A stretch of DNA of 5,621 bases from Anaerolineae bacterium (GTDB lineage Bacteria > Chloroflexota > Anaerolineae > Aggregatilineales > Phototrophicaceae), in NCBI GenBank assembly GCA_025454715.1, contig JALONY010000184.1, forward strand, positions 1-5,621, given 5' to 3'. Each line of letters begins with the position of its first letter. Positions within the stretch are counted from its first letter, which is position 1. Both the position numbers and the translations under genes were made by a program. Of this stretch, positions 1-5,499 are shown piece after piece. The notes beneath the pieces were generated by a model. It saw nothing but the letters and a program-made list of their open reading frames with translations. It had not been told where the DNA came from and did no database searches.

Positions 1-59
1 ACAGTTGTTCAGCAAAGGTTGTAGGATAAAACATTGTATACCTTGTATTGTCATGAAAT

Positions 60-66
60 AGAGGTG
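60..66 (+). promoter_or_regulatory. Ribosome binding site of the HEAT-repeat gene
   Basis: AGAGGTG lies four bases before the ATG at 71 and matches the anti-Shine-Dalgarno core (GAGGTG). It supports that start. The 70 bases upstream are AT-rich and hold TATA-like stretches near 36-49, but I could not fix a convincing -35/-10 pair there. Confidence 0.6.
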
Positions 67-70
67 CTGA

Positions 71-934
71 ATGAAATTCTTGGATAAAATAAAAATAATC
101 GGGGAAAACATACAGGACGAAGAACATAAAACGTCTTTTAGACAAACCACTCAGATCATCTTAAGTCATGGAATTTCTTCTCAAAAATCCATGATAGATG
201 CTGTTTTAGACTCAAAAAATCCTGATGATTTTTGTGTCGAATTGTGTTGGGCGTTAATTCATTTCCCAAGAAAAATCGCTATCCCGGCAATGAAAAGAAT
301 TTTAAGCGAGGAAAGTCGTATATCAATCAAAATAGCCGCCTGTGAAGTATTGGGGTTTTTTCGTAGCAAGAGTAGCGCGCCCATTTTCATAAAGATAGCC
401 ATGCAGGATAAGAATACAGAAATGCGTCGAATCGCTATTTATAACTTGGGTCGAATTCTAGACGGAAGAGCCATCAGGCCTCTTGCAAGTTTGTTGGAAG
501 ACCCTCAACAAGATGTTGATATTCTGATTGAGACGCTTGAAACATTGGCTTATTTAAATGCAAGAAATACAATATCTGTGATGATTGGTTTCCTGAAACA
601 TCCATCAGCAAAAGTCAGATTCTGGGCGATTTTTGCCTTGAGCCACCTCGGAAATTTAACGATTATACCGCATCTAGAAAAATTACTTCACGACACCGAA
701 GAAGTAAAAGGATGGTGGTCTGTTGCTAAAGAAGCAGAAAATGCCATCACATCTATATCTGCCAGAAATTATGTTGTTGGCGCAAGCCCCCGCTATATCC
801 ACGAATCGACCGGCGTGCTGGTGCAGGAGGGGCGGCGCATTCCTTCGTCAAAAAAGCATTGCCCACCCCACAAACGCAAACACCCCCGCGGGGTGCGGGG
901 GTGTGAGTGTGGGCCCACTAGGATTCGAACCTAG
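71..934 (+). CDS. HEAT-repeat protein with a chimeric C-terminus
   Basis: This ORF encodes 287 residues; about the first 235 form an alpha-helical repeat protein. Repeating units of about 30 residues, each of two helices, are visible. Examples are residues 83-110 (IKIAACEVLGFF), 118-143 (RRIAIYNLGRILDGRAIRPL), 147-175 and 181-206 (KVRFWAIFALSHLG). A capping segment, GWWSVAKEAENAI, spans 214-226. HEAT and PBS-lyase-type repeats are usually protein-interaction scaffolds; no catalytic domain, signal peptide or membrane segment is visible, so the partner and role are unknown. The start is the ATG with the GAGGTG site just upstream. Codon use is AT-rich and unlike every other gene here. After residue 236 or so the composition turns GC-rich. 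The last 50 residues are basic and low-complexity and are read antisense through a terminator hairpin and the 3' arm of a tRNA. The native C-terminus has therefore probably been lost or replaced. The HEAT part is secure; the 3' end is doubtful. Confidence 0.75.
   Translation: MKFLDKIKIIGENIQDEEHKTSFRQTTQIILSHGISSQKSMIDAVLDSKNPDDFCVELCWALIHFPRKIAIPAMKRILSEESRISIKIAACEVLGFFRSKSSAPIFIKIAMQDKNTEMRRIAIYNLGRILDGRAIRPLASLLEDPQQDVDILIETLETLAYLNARNTISVMIGFLKHPSAKVRFWAIFALSHLGNLTIIPHLEKLLHDTEEVKGWWSVAKEAENAITSISARNYVVGASPRYIHESTGVLVQEGRRIPSSKKHCPPHKRKHPRGVRGCECGPTRIRT
779..787. other. Sharp composition break (AT-rich to GC-rich)
   Basis: Sequence to the left is AT-rich with AT-ending codons; sequence to the right is GC-rich. 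The switch occurs within about ten bases, inside the HEAT ORF (codons 237-239). It marks a recombination or insertion boundary, or an assembly join. No transposase, inverted repeat or direct repeat flanking the junction is visible within the window. Confidence 0.6.
880..904 (-). terminator. Rho-independent terminator of the tRNA unit
   Basis: A perfect 10-bp inverted repeat (ACACCCCCGC / GCGGGGGTGT) encloses a 5-base loop. On the minus strand the stem is followed by TTTGCGTTTG, giving a moderately U-rich tail. On the plus strand no T-run follows, so it acts for leftward transcription. It lies 5 bases beyond the end of the CAU-anticodon tRNA and so closes the tRNA transcript. Confidence 0.8.
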
Positions 935-982
935 AACCAAGCGGTTATGAGCCGCGCGCTCTGCCCGTGCCAAAAACTGAGC
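910..982 (-). tRNA. Truncated tRNA with CAU anticodon (Met or Ile2), probable pseudo-tRNA
   Basis: Read on the minus strand, the 3' two thirds of a tRNA are intact. There is an anticodon loop CTCATAA (anticodon CAT at 949-947), with stem CGCGG/CCGCT in which four of five pairs form. The variable loop is TGGTT and the T arm is CTAGG-TTCGAAT-CCTAG. The acceptor 3' strand is TGGGCCC with discriminator A; CCA is not encoded. The expected 5' acceptor strand GGGCCCA is absent. The D-stem halves GCTC (982-979) and GAGC can be drawn, but they enclose an abnormal 17-base loop. The GCTC also overlaps the last bases of tRNA-Gly. Without an acceptor stem this gene cannot give a normal tRNA. The anticodon would serve elongator Met or lysidine-modified Ile(AUA); the sequence alone does not decide. 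Confidence 0.6.
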
Positions 983-1050
983 GGGTAATGGGACTCGAAC
1001 CCATGACAAAACCTTGGAAGGGTTTTGTGTTACCACTACACCATACCCGC
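980..1050 (-). tRNA. tRNA-Gly (anticodon UCC)
   Basis: A complete cloverleaf is visible. The acceptor GCGGGTA/TACCCGC forms seven perfect pairs and the D arm is GTGT-AGTGGTA-ACAC. The anticodon arm is AAACC-CTTCCAA-GGTTT, giving anticodon TCC. The T arm is ATGGG-TTCGAGT-CCCAT and the discriminator is T. CCA is not encoded, so it must be added by CCA-adding enzyme. The 5' end lies 3 bases from tRNA-Pro, so the two are co-transcribed and separated by processing. Confidence 0.93.
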
Positions 1051-1053
1051 ATG

Positions 1054-1126
1054 TCGGGGTGGCCGGACTCGAACCGGCGACCTCACGCTCCCAAAGCGTG
1101 CGCGCTACCAACTGCGCCACACCCCG
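1054..1126 (-). tRNA. tRNA-Pro (anticodon UGG)
   Basis: A complete cloverleaf is visible. The acceptor CGGGGTG/CACCCCG begins with the C1-G72 pair typical of bacterial tRNA-Pro. The D arm is GCGC-AGTTGGTA-GCGC. The anticodon arm is CACGC-TTTGGGA-GCGTG, giving anticodon TGG. The T arm is GCCGG-TTCGAGT-CCGGC and the discriminator is A. CCA is not encoded. It is the first gene of the leftward tRNA unit and starts about 4 bases after the predicted transcription start. Confidence 0.95.
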
Positions 1127-1136
1127 CTGCATGTCT

Positions 1137-1165
1137 ACTATAGCACCGTTTCTGGCGGCTGTAAA
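1137..1165 (-). promoter_or_regulatory. Promoter of the tRNA-Pro/tRNA-Gly unit
   Basis: On the minus strand TTTACA (1165-1160) and TATAGT (1142-1137) are separated by exactly 17 bases, each one mismatch from the housekeeping sigma consensus. The predicted start near 1130 lies about 4 bases before tRNA-Pro. The -10 is followed by AGACA, the same arrangement as at the promoter of the phosphatase gene (1831-1839). Confidence 0.75.
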
Positions 1166-1170
1166 CCGCC
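1154..1170 (-). terminator. Terminator-like inverted repeat after the phosphatase gene
   Basis: GGCGG and CCGCC form a 5-bp stem around a 7-base loop, starting directly after the phosphatase stop codon (1173-1171). There is no real U-run behind it on the minus strand, so it would be weak. The loop contains the -35 box of the tRNA promoter, so the stem may partly insulate the two units or be a chance overlap. Confidence 0.35.
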
Positions 1171-1797
1171 TCAGGCGCTGGGGGTCAGAAACAACGCTGG
1201 GATAATCAGACCCAGTGTCGCGCCCGCCAGCACTTGCGCCCGCGTGTGCTTGTGCAGGTGCAGCCGCGCCCAGCCCACCAAGAGCAACATCGGGATGGTC
1301 ACCAGCGCCGCCACCGGCCCATACACCACCGCCGAGCCGACCACCGCCGCGCCCGAGCTCATCGCGTGCATACTAATCTGCCAGATGAGCGTGATGGCCG
1401 CCAGCAACCCAATCTGCACCAGCGTGGTCAACGCCAGCGCGGGCATGATGGACGGCGCGCCCAGCGCTTGCAAGACGCCCCACGCCACCGCGGTCGAGAC
1501 CAGCGTGACCAGCAACGGCTTGATGCGCTCACGCCGTACCCCGAGGTGGATGTCGGCAATCTTGCCGAGCCGCACCATCCACGTGATGTAAATCAGCGGC
1601 ACGATGCACACCAGCATCACGTAAATGCACGCCCACATCAACGCCAACCCACGGTCGGGCTCGGCGCTCCACACGATTGGGAACGCCAGCGCCGCCCAGA
1701 CCACCGGCGGGCTAAACACGTCCGAGACCAAGCGCGCCCACCCGAAGTCGGGCAGTTCGGTATAGCTGTTCCAAGCGTGTCGGATTTTCGAGAGCAT
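1171..1797 (-). CDS. PAP2-superfamily-like membrane phosphatase
   Basis: The product has 208 residues and is strongly hydrophobic, with five or six likely transmembrane helices (about 29-45, 50-74, 95-113, 118-139, 147-173, 188-204). Motifs resemble a diverged PAP2 (type 2 phosphatidic acid phosphatase) signature. The first is D82...RRER..P94 for motif 1. The second is SMHAMSSG (142-149), carrying a histidine like that of PSGH. The third is R178-LHLHKHTRAQVLAG, in which H184 would be the nucleophile of SR-x5-H. Family members dephosphorylate lipid phosphates or prenyl pyrophosphates at the membrane; the substrate here is unknown. The ATG at 1797 is preceded by AAGGGA at a rather long 10-base spacing and by an extended -10 promoter. 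It stands alone, divergent from the Nudix gene. The motifs are not canonical, so a non-catalytic or unrelated membrane protein is possible. Confidence 0.75.
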   Translation of the reverse strand: MLSKIRHAWNSYTELPDFGWARLVSDVFSPPVVWAALAFPIVWSAEPDRGLALMWACIYVMLVCIVPLIYITWMVRLGKIADIHLGVRRERIKPLLVTLVSTAVAWGVLQALGAPSIMPALALTTLVQIGLLAAITLIWQISMHAMSSGAAVVGSAVVYGPVAALVTIPMLLLVGWARLHLHKHTRAQVLAGATLGLIIPALFLTPSA

Positions 1798-1830
1798 ACG
1801 TGAATCGTCCCTTTAACATCTCGGTTGTCT

Positions 1831-1839
1831 ACTATACCA
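1831..1839 (-). promoter_or_regulatory. Extended -10 promoter of the phosphatase gene
   Basis: The minus strand reads TGGTATAGT, a TGn-extended -10, followed by AGACA. No good -35 is found 16-18 bases upstream, which extended -10 promoters can tolerate. A start near 1824 would give a leader of about 27 bases. The same 69-base gap must hold the signals for the divergent Nudix gene, for which I find only a poor TTGTCT/GTTAAG pair. Confidence 0.5.
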
Positions 1840-1866
1840 TAGACCCCGTTAAGTTGCGTTGAATGT

Positions 1867-2388
1867 TTGGCGTCAATCGTGCAAACCCATCATCACTCTG
1901 CTGCAAAAACAGAGCGCGGCGGTACGCCGTTGCGCGTCGAAAACCGCGTGCGCGCCATCTTGTTGGACAAAGATGGCCGCCTTGTGCTGATTCGGCGCGA
2001 AAAGGCCGGTGTGCCCCCGTATTACGTCGCGCCGGGTGGTGGGGTGGAGCCTTACGACAAGAATTTTCACGCGGCGCTCCGCCGCGAGATGAGCGAGGAA
2101 CTGGGCGGCTCGGTCGAAATCAAGAAGCTGGTCTACATCAGCCAAGCCCAGCGCGGCAGTGATGTGCTGGTGCGCCAGCTCTATTACCTGTGCACCCTGC
2201 TCGACTTCGACCTGACCCAGCGTAACGGCCCCGAGTTTGCCGACCCCAGCCGCGGGAAGTACATCGTCGAGAGCGTGCCGTTGTTGCCGACCGCGCTGGA
2301 AAAATTGCGAATCTTGTCGGACGACCTGAAGCTGTTCTTGATCATCAACGCCTTCCAACTGCCCAGCTTGCCCGAAATCCTCCCCTAA
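1867..2388 (+). CDS. Nudix-family hydrolase
   Basis: The product has 173 residues if started at TTG 1867. The Nudix box runs from G59 to G81 and contains the metal-binding core REMSEE (73-78) followed by LGG. The glutamate expected eight residues before the core arginine is K65. The preceding segment, RAILLDKDGRLVLIRREKAG with PYYVAPGGG, is the usual Nudix beta-strand region before the box. Family members hydrolyse nucleoside diphosphates linked to another group, using Mg2+ or Mn2+; the substrate cannot be told here. An in-frame stop at 1840 and the lack of an ATG limit the start to TTG 1867 or GTG 1879. Neither has a clear ribosome binding site, and the ATG at 1863 is in another frame. The first 20 residues (with THHH) lie outside the domain. 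The gene is monocistronic and ends 2 bases from the convergent HyuA stop. Confidence 0.88.
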   Translation: MASIVQTHHHSAAKTERGGTPLRVENRVRAILLDKDGRLVLIRREKAGVPPYYVAPGGGVEPYDKNFHAALRREMSEELGGSVEIKKLVYISQAQRGSDVLVRQLYYLCTLLDFDLTQRNGPEFADPSRGKYIVESVPLLPTALEKLRILSDDLKLFLIINAFQLPSLPEILP

Positions 2389-2390
2389 GC

Positions 2391-4349
2391 TCAGGCCTGT
2401 TTTTCAATCACCAAATTGGCGAAGCCATCGACCCGCGCCTGCCAGCCCTCCGGCACATAGGTGGTGGCATCCGCTTGCGTCACCACCGCCGCGCCGACGA
2501 AGCGCGCACCCGCGGGCAGTGCCTCGCGCTCGTGCTGGCCGCCGCTGACGGTGTGGATGACCTGCTTTTGAGCGATGAACTCGGGCGGCGGGGTTTGGGC
2601 GCGCATCCGCACGCGCACCGCCGTAATCTCGACCGGACGGTCGGGAAAGGCGTGGCCATAGGCCGCACGATGGGCGACATCGAACGCGCTGCGGAGCGCG
2701 GGGCCGTGCAAGGCCGCAAACGACACCGGCAACTCGTAGGCTTGGCCTTCATAGCGCATATCCAGCGTGGCGTCGAGGAAGGTGCTGCCGGGTGCCACCC
2801 CCTCACGCGCCATGGCCGCCGCGCACTCGGCACGCAAGCTGTTGTAGAGCTGGACGGTTGGGGTGAGGTCGGCGGTGCCGTCCGCGCTCATGCGGAGGAG
2901 CACCGAGCGGCTGCGCCCGACCTCGACCTGCGCGACCAGCAACCCGATGGCGCACAGCACGCCCGGATAGCGCGGCACCCACACGCGCCGCATCCCCAAC
3001 AGGTCGGCCACGGCGCAGGCGTGCAGCGCGCCCGCCCCACCGAACGCGGCGAGTGTGAAGCGGCGCGGGTCACGCCCGCGTGCCACGCTGACGCGCCGGA
3101 CGGCGCGCTCGATGTTGGCATCGGCCACGCGCACCACCCCCGCGGCGGCCTCGGACAGCGAGACGCCCATGCCAGCCGCCAACGGTGCGAGGGCGTTCTC
3201 GGCGGCGGCGCGGTCGAGTGTCATGCGCCCGCCCAAAAAGCGCTCTGGGTCGATGCGCCCCAAAATCAGGTTGGCGTCGGTCACGGTCGGCTGGGTGCCG
3301 CCGCGCCCATAACAGGCCGGCCCCGGGTGGGCACCGGCGCTCTGGGGGCCGACGCGCAACGCGCCGCCCGCGTCGAGGCGCGCCAGTGAGCCGCCCCCCG
3401 CCCCGACCGTCTCGATATCCAGCATCGGCACGCGCAACGGCAAGCCGTCGATGCTGCCCTCGCGCCGCAACGGCACGCCGGTGGCCGGAATCAGCGCCAC
3501 ATCGGTCGAGGTGCCGCCCATGTCCAGCGTGATGAGGTCTTCGTAACCCGCGAGGCGGGCGAGGTGTGCCGCCCCAATCACCCCTGCGGCGGGGCCGCTC
3601 AGGGCGGTTTGGGCGGCCTCGGTCTGCACGCGCTCGGCGTTCATCACCCCGCCATCGCTCCGCATCACGCGCAACGGGGCGGGGATGGCCTCGCTCAGGC
3701 GTTGCACGTAGCGCGAGACGACCGGCCTGACATATGCCTCGACGGCGGTGGTGTTGGCGCGCTCGTATTCGCGGAACTCGGGCGAGACCTCGCTGCTCAG
3801 CACGACCGAGAACGAGTCGCCCATCAGGGCGTGCACCTGCCAGCGCACCAGCCGCTCGTGCTCGGGGTTGACGTAGCTGTACAGCAGGCAGACCGCCGCC
3901 GCCTGCACCCCGTGGCGCTGCATGTCGGCGCAGGCCAGCTCGACGCTGCGCGGGTCGAGGGGGGTGAGCACCGCTCCGGTATGGTCGAGGCGCTCGGTCA
4001 CGTCGTAACACCACGGGCGCGGCACGATTGGGGCGGGGATGCGCGGTGCCAGCGCGTATAACTCCGGTCGGTCTTGTCGCCCAATCTCCAGCACGTCGCG
4101 AAAGCCCGCCGTGGCCAATAGTGCGGTGGGGGCACCCTTGCGCTCCAACAAGGCGTTGGTCGCCACGGTCGTGCCGTGCGCCACTGTGGCCAAGCGCGCC
4201 AAGTCGCCGCCGCTGACCTCGCTCAGCCCCGCCAACATCGACTCGGCGGGGTCATGCGGGCTGGAGAGCCGCTTGTGCACCCGCAACGCCCCATCCTCGA
4301 GCACTGCGAAATCGGTGAACGTCCCACCGATGTCTACCCCGACCTGCAT
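2391..4349 (-). CDS. hyuA: Hydantoinase/oxoprolinase family protein, HyuA type
   Basis: The product has 652 residues, full length for HyuA-type ATP-dependent amidohydrolases. Relatives are N-methylhydantoinase subunit A, the N-terminal half of 5-oxoprolinase and acetone carboxylase beta. The N-terminal ATPase-fold motif VGVDIGGTFTD is at 3-13, followed by AHGTTVATNALLER (57-70). SGPAAGVIGA is at 251-260, and the second nucleotide-binding motif LDMGGTSTDVAL at 275-286. Then come GAGGGS (316-321), GPACYGRGG (343-351), AFGGAGALHA (435-444) and the C-terminal signature DMRYEGQAYELPV (530-542). All landmarks are present, so it should be active. The frame stays open 74 codons further upstream, but that part is not HyuA-like and would cross the promoter. 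The chosen ATG has AGGGG about 8 bases before it and starts five residues before DIGG. HyuA usually pairs with a HyuB subunit; none adjoins it here. The substrate (hydantoin, oxoproline, ketone) is not decided. Confidence 0.92.
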   Translation of the reverse strand: MQVGVDIGGTFTDFAVLEDGALRVHKRLSSPHDPAESMLAGLSEVSGGDLARLATVAHGTTVATNALLERKGAPTALLATAGFRDVLEIGRQDRPELYALAPRIPAPIVPRPWCYDVTERLDHTGAVLTPLDPRSVELACADMQRHGVQAAAVCLLYSYVNPEHERLVRWQVHALMGDSFSVVLSSEVSPEFREYERANTTAVEAYVRPVVSRYVQRLSEAIPAPLRVMRSDGGVMNAERVQTEAAQTALSGPAAGVIGAAHLARLAGYEDLITLDMGGTSTDVALIPATGVPLRREGSIDGLPLRVPMLDIETVGAGGGSLARLDAGGALRVGPQSAGAHPGPACYGRGGTQPTVTDANLILGRIDPERFLGGRMTLDRAAAENALAPLAAGMGVSLSEAAAGVVRVADANIERAVRRVSVARGRDPRRFTLAAFGGAGALHACAVADLLGMRRVWVPRYPGVLCAIGLLVAQVEVGRSRSVLLRMSADGTADLTPTVQLYNSLRAECAAAMAREGVAPGSTFLDATLDMRYEGQAYELPVSFAALHGPALRSAFDVAHRAAYGHAFPDRPVEITAVRVRMRAQTPPPEFIAQKQVIHTVSGGQHEREALPAGARFVGAAVVTQADATTYVPEGWQARVDGFANLVIEKQA

Positions 4350-4388
4350 AGCGCGTACCCCTAAACCTGTCCCAATAAGCATGAGTCC

Positions 4389-4417
4389 AGTATAGTGCAT
4401 CCTGATGGGTTTGGCAG
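4389..4417 (-). promoter_or_regulatory. Candidate promoter of the HyuA gene
   Basis: On the minus strand TATACT (4394-4389) has CTGCCA (4417-4412, four of six matches to TTGACA) 17 bases upstream. It is followed by GGAC, like the AGAC after the other two minus-strand -10 boxes. A start near 4382 would give a leader of about 33 bases. On the plus strand the same spot reads TATAGT (4391-4396) and could serve the divergent hydrolase, but no good -35 accompanies it. Confidence 0.4.
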
Positions 4418-4488
4418 GGCGTGGCCGTGTTGCGTCTCTCCCGCCCAGAACGCCCCTGAGTGCGCCCAGACCCCAAGGAACAATCCAC

Positions 4489-5499
4489 ATGACCGCTCCC
4501 CACTCGCACGCGCTCCCGCGCAGCACCCCAGAATCGCAAGGCGTCGCCTCGTCAGACCTCCTGCGTTTCATCGACGCGCTGGATACCCAGCTCCACGAGA
4601 TTCACAGCGTCATGCTGGTGCGCCACGGCACGGTCATCGCCGAGGGGTGGTGGTCGCCCAACCAGCCCAGCCATCCGCACCTGCTGTTTTCGCTCAGCAA
4701 GAGCTTCACCGCGACGGCGGTCGGTTTGGCCGTCGCCGAGGGGGTGTTCGGCTTGGACGATGCGGTCATCGGGTTCTTCCCCGACCAAGCGCCCACACCC
4801 GTTCCCCCGAACCTCGCCGATATGACCGTCCGGCACCTGTTGACGATGGCCAGCGGCCAAGCCAGCGATGCGTGGTCGGCGATGGTCAATCACCCTGAAG
4901 AGGACTGGGTGCGGGGCTTCTTCGATGTGCCGGTCTCGCACCCGCCCGGGGCGCATTTCGTCTACAACACCGGCGCGACCTACATGCTGTCGGCCATCGT
5001 GCAGAAAACCACCGGCCAGAAGCTGATTGATTACCTGCGGCCACGCTTGTTCGAGCCGCTGGGCATCGAAAACCCGACGTGGCAGGATTCGCCGCAAGGC
5101 ATCACGGCGGGCGGCATCGGCCTCAGCCTGACCACCGAGGACATCGCCAAGTTCGGGCAATTGTACGCCCAGCACGGTCAGTGGGCTGGGCGGCAGGTCT
5201 TGCCTGTGGGCTGGGTCGAGGCGGCAACCTCGCCCCAGATTTCCAACGCTGGCCACCCCAACCCCGATTGGGCGCAGGGGTACGGCTATCAGTTTTGGCG
5301 GTGCCGCCACGGCGCGTATCGCGGTGACGGGGTGTTTGGGCAATATTGCGTCGTCCTGCCCGACCAAGACGCGGTGCTGGCCATCACCAGCGGCCTCGAC
5401 ATCTTCGACATGCAACAACCGTTGGCGCTGGTCTGGGAGATGTTGTTGCCCGCCATGACCGACGCCCCATTGCCCGCGGACGCGGTCCTATCGCTGTGA
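4489..5499 (+). CDS. Serine hydrolase, class C beta-lactamase-like family (COG1680 type)
   Basis: The product has 336 residues. S68-LS-K71 is the SxxK catalytic pair and sits at the start of a helix (FTATAVGLAVAEG). Y159-N-T is the Tyr motif, and RGDGVFGQY (278-286) stands where the third active-site motif is expected. LLTMASG (117-123) and GGIGLSLTTEDIAKFG (208-223) are typical of the family. Members include class C beta-lactamases, D,D-peptidases and esterases, which act through an acyl-serine intermediate; the substrate cannot be named. No signal peptide is seen, so a cytoplasmic esterase or peptidase is more likely than a secreted beta-lactamase. The ATG at 4489 is preceded by AAGGAA (4475-4480) at 8 bases, which decides it over the in-frame ATG at 4405. 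The protein ends soon after LPAD, while a likely continuation of the same protein lies in another frame just downstream, so the C-terminus may be truncated. Confidence 0.9.
   Translation: MTAPHSHALPRSTPESQGVASSDLLRFIDALDTQLHEIHSVMLVRHGTVIAEGWWSPNQPSHPHLLFSLSKSFTATAVGLAVAEGVFGLDDAVIGFFPDQAPTPVPPNLADMTVRHLLTMASGQASDAWSAMVNHPEEDWVRGFFDVPVSHPPGAHFVYNTGATYMLSAIVQKTTGQKLIDYLRPRLFEPLGIENPTWQDSPQGITAGGIGLSLTTEDIAKFGQLYAQHGQWAGRQVLPVGWVEAATSPQISNAGHPNPDWAQGYGYQFWRCRHGAYRGDGVFGQYCVVLPDQDAVLAITSGLDIFDMQQPLALVWEMLLPAMTDAPLPADAVLSL

Noticed and set aside
1..70. Possible promoter for the HEAT gene from TATA-like stretches
   Set aside because: AT-rich sequence gives several weak candidates; none has both boxes at acceptable spacing.
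848..1132. 94-codon minus-strand ORF covering the tRNA cluster
   Set aside because: It consists of translated tRNA sequence and terminator (VAQLVART- and GSNPSGPT-type strings are classic tRNA read-through artefacts).
1025..1591. 188-codon plus-strand ORF over tRNAs and the phosphatase gene
   Set aside because: Its start lies in tRNA-Gly and the rest is antisense to a convincing membrane protein; composition is typical of a GC-rich shadow frame.
2393..2405. CAGGCCTG followed by TTTTT as a terminator after the Nudix gene
   Set aside because: The palindrome is continuous with no room for a loop, so no stable hairpin would form, and it lies inside the end of HyuA.
2475..3389. Long plus-strand ORFs antisense to HyuA
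   Set aside because: They are rich in Arg, His and Ala, show no motif, and mirror the strong third-position bias of HyuA.
4405..4488. Earlier ATG for the serine hydrolase
   Set aside because: It has no ribosome binding site and adds a low-complexity Pro/Arg-rich segment; the ATG at 4489 has AAGGAA at ideal spacing.
4350..4571. 74-codon N-terminal extension of HyuA
   Set aside because: HyuA proteins normally begin just before the DIGGTFTD motif; the extension would cover the promoter region and overlap the divergent hydrolase start.
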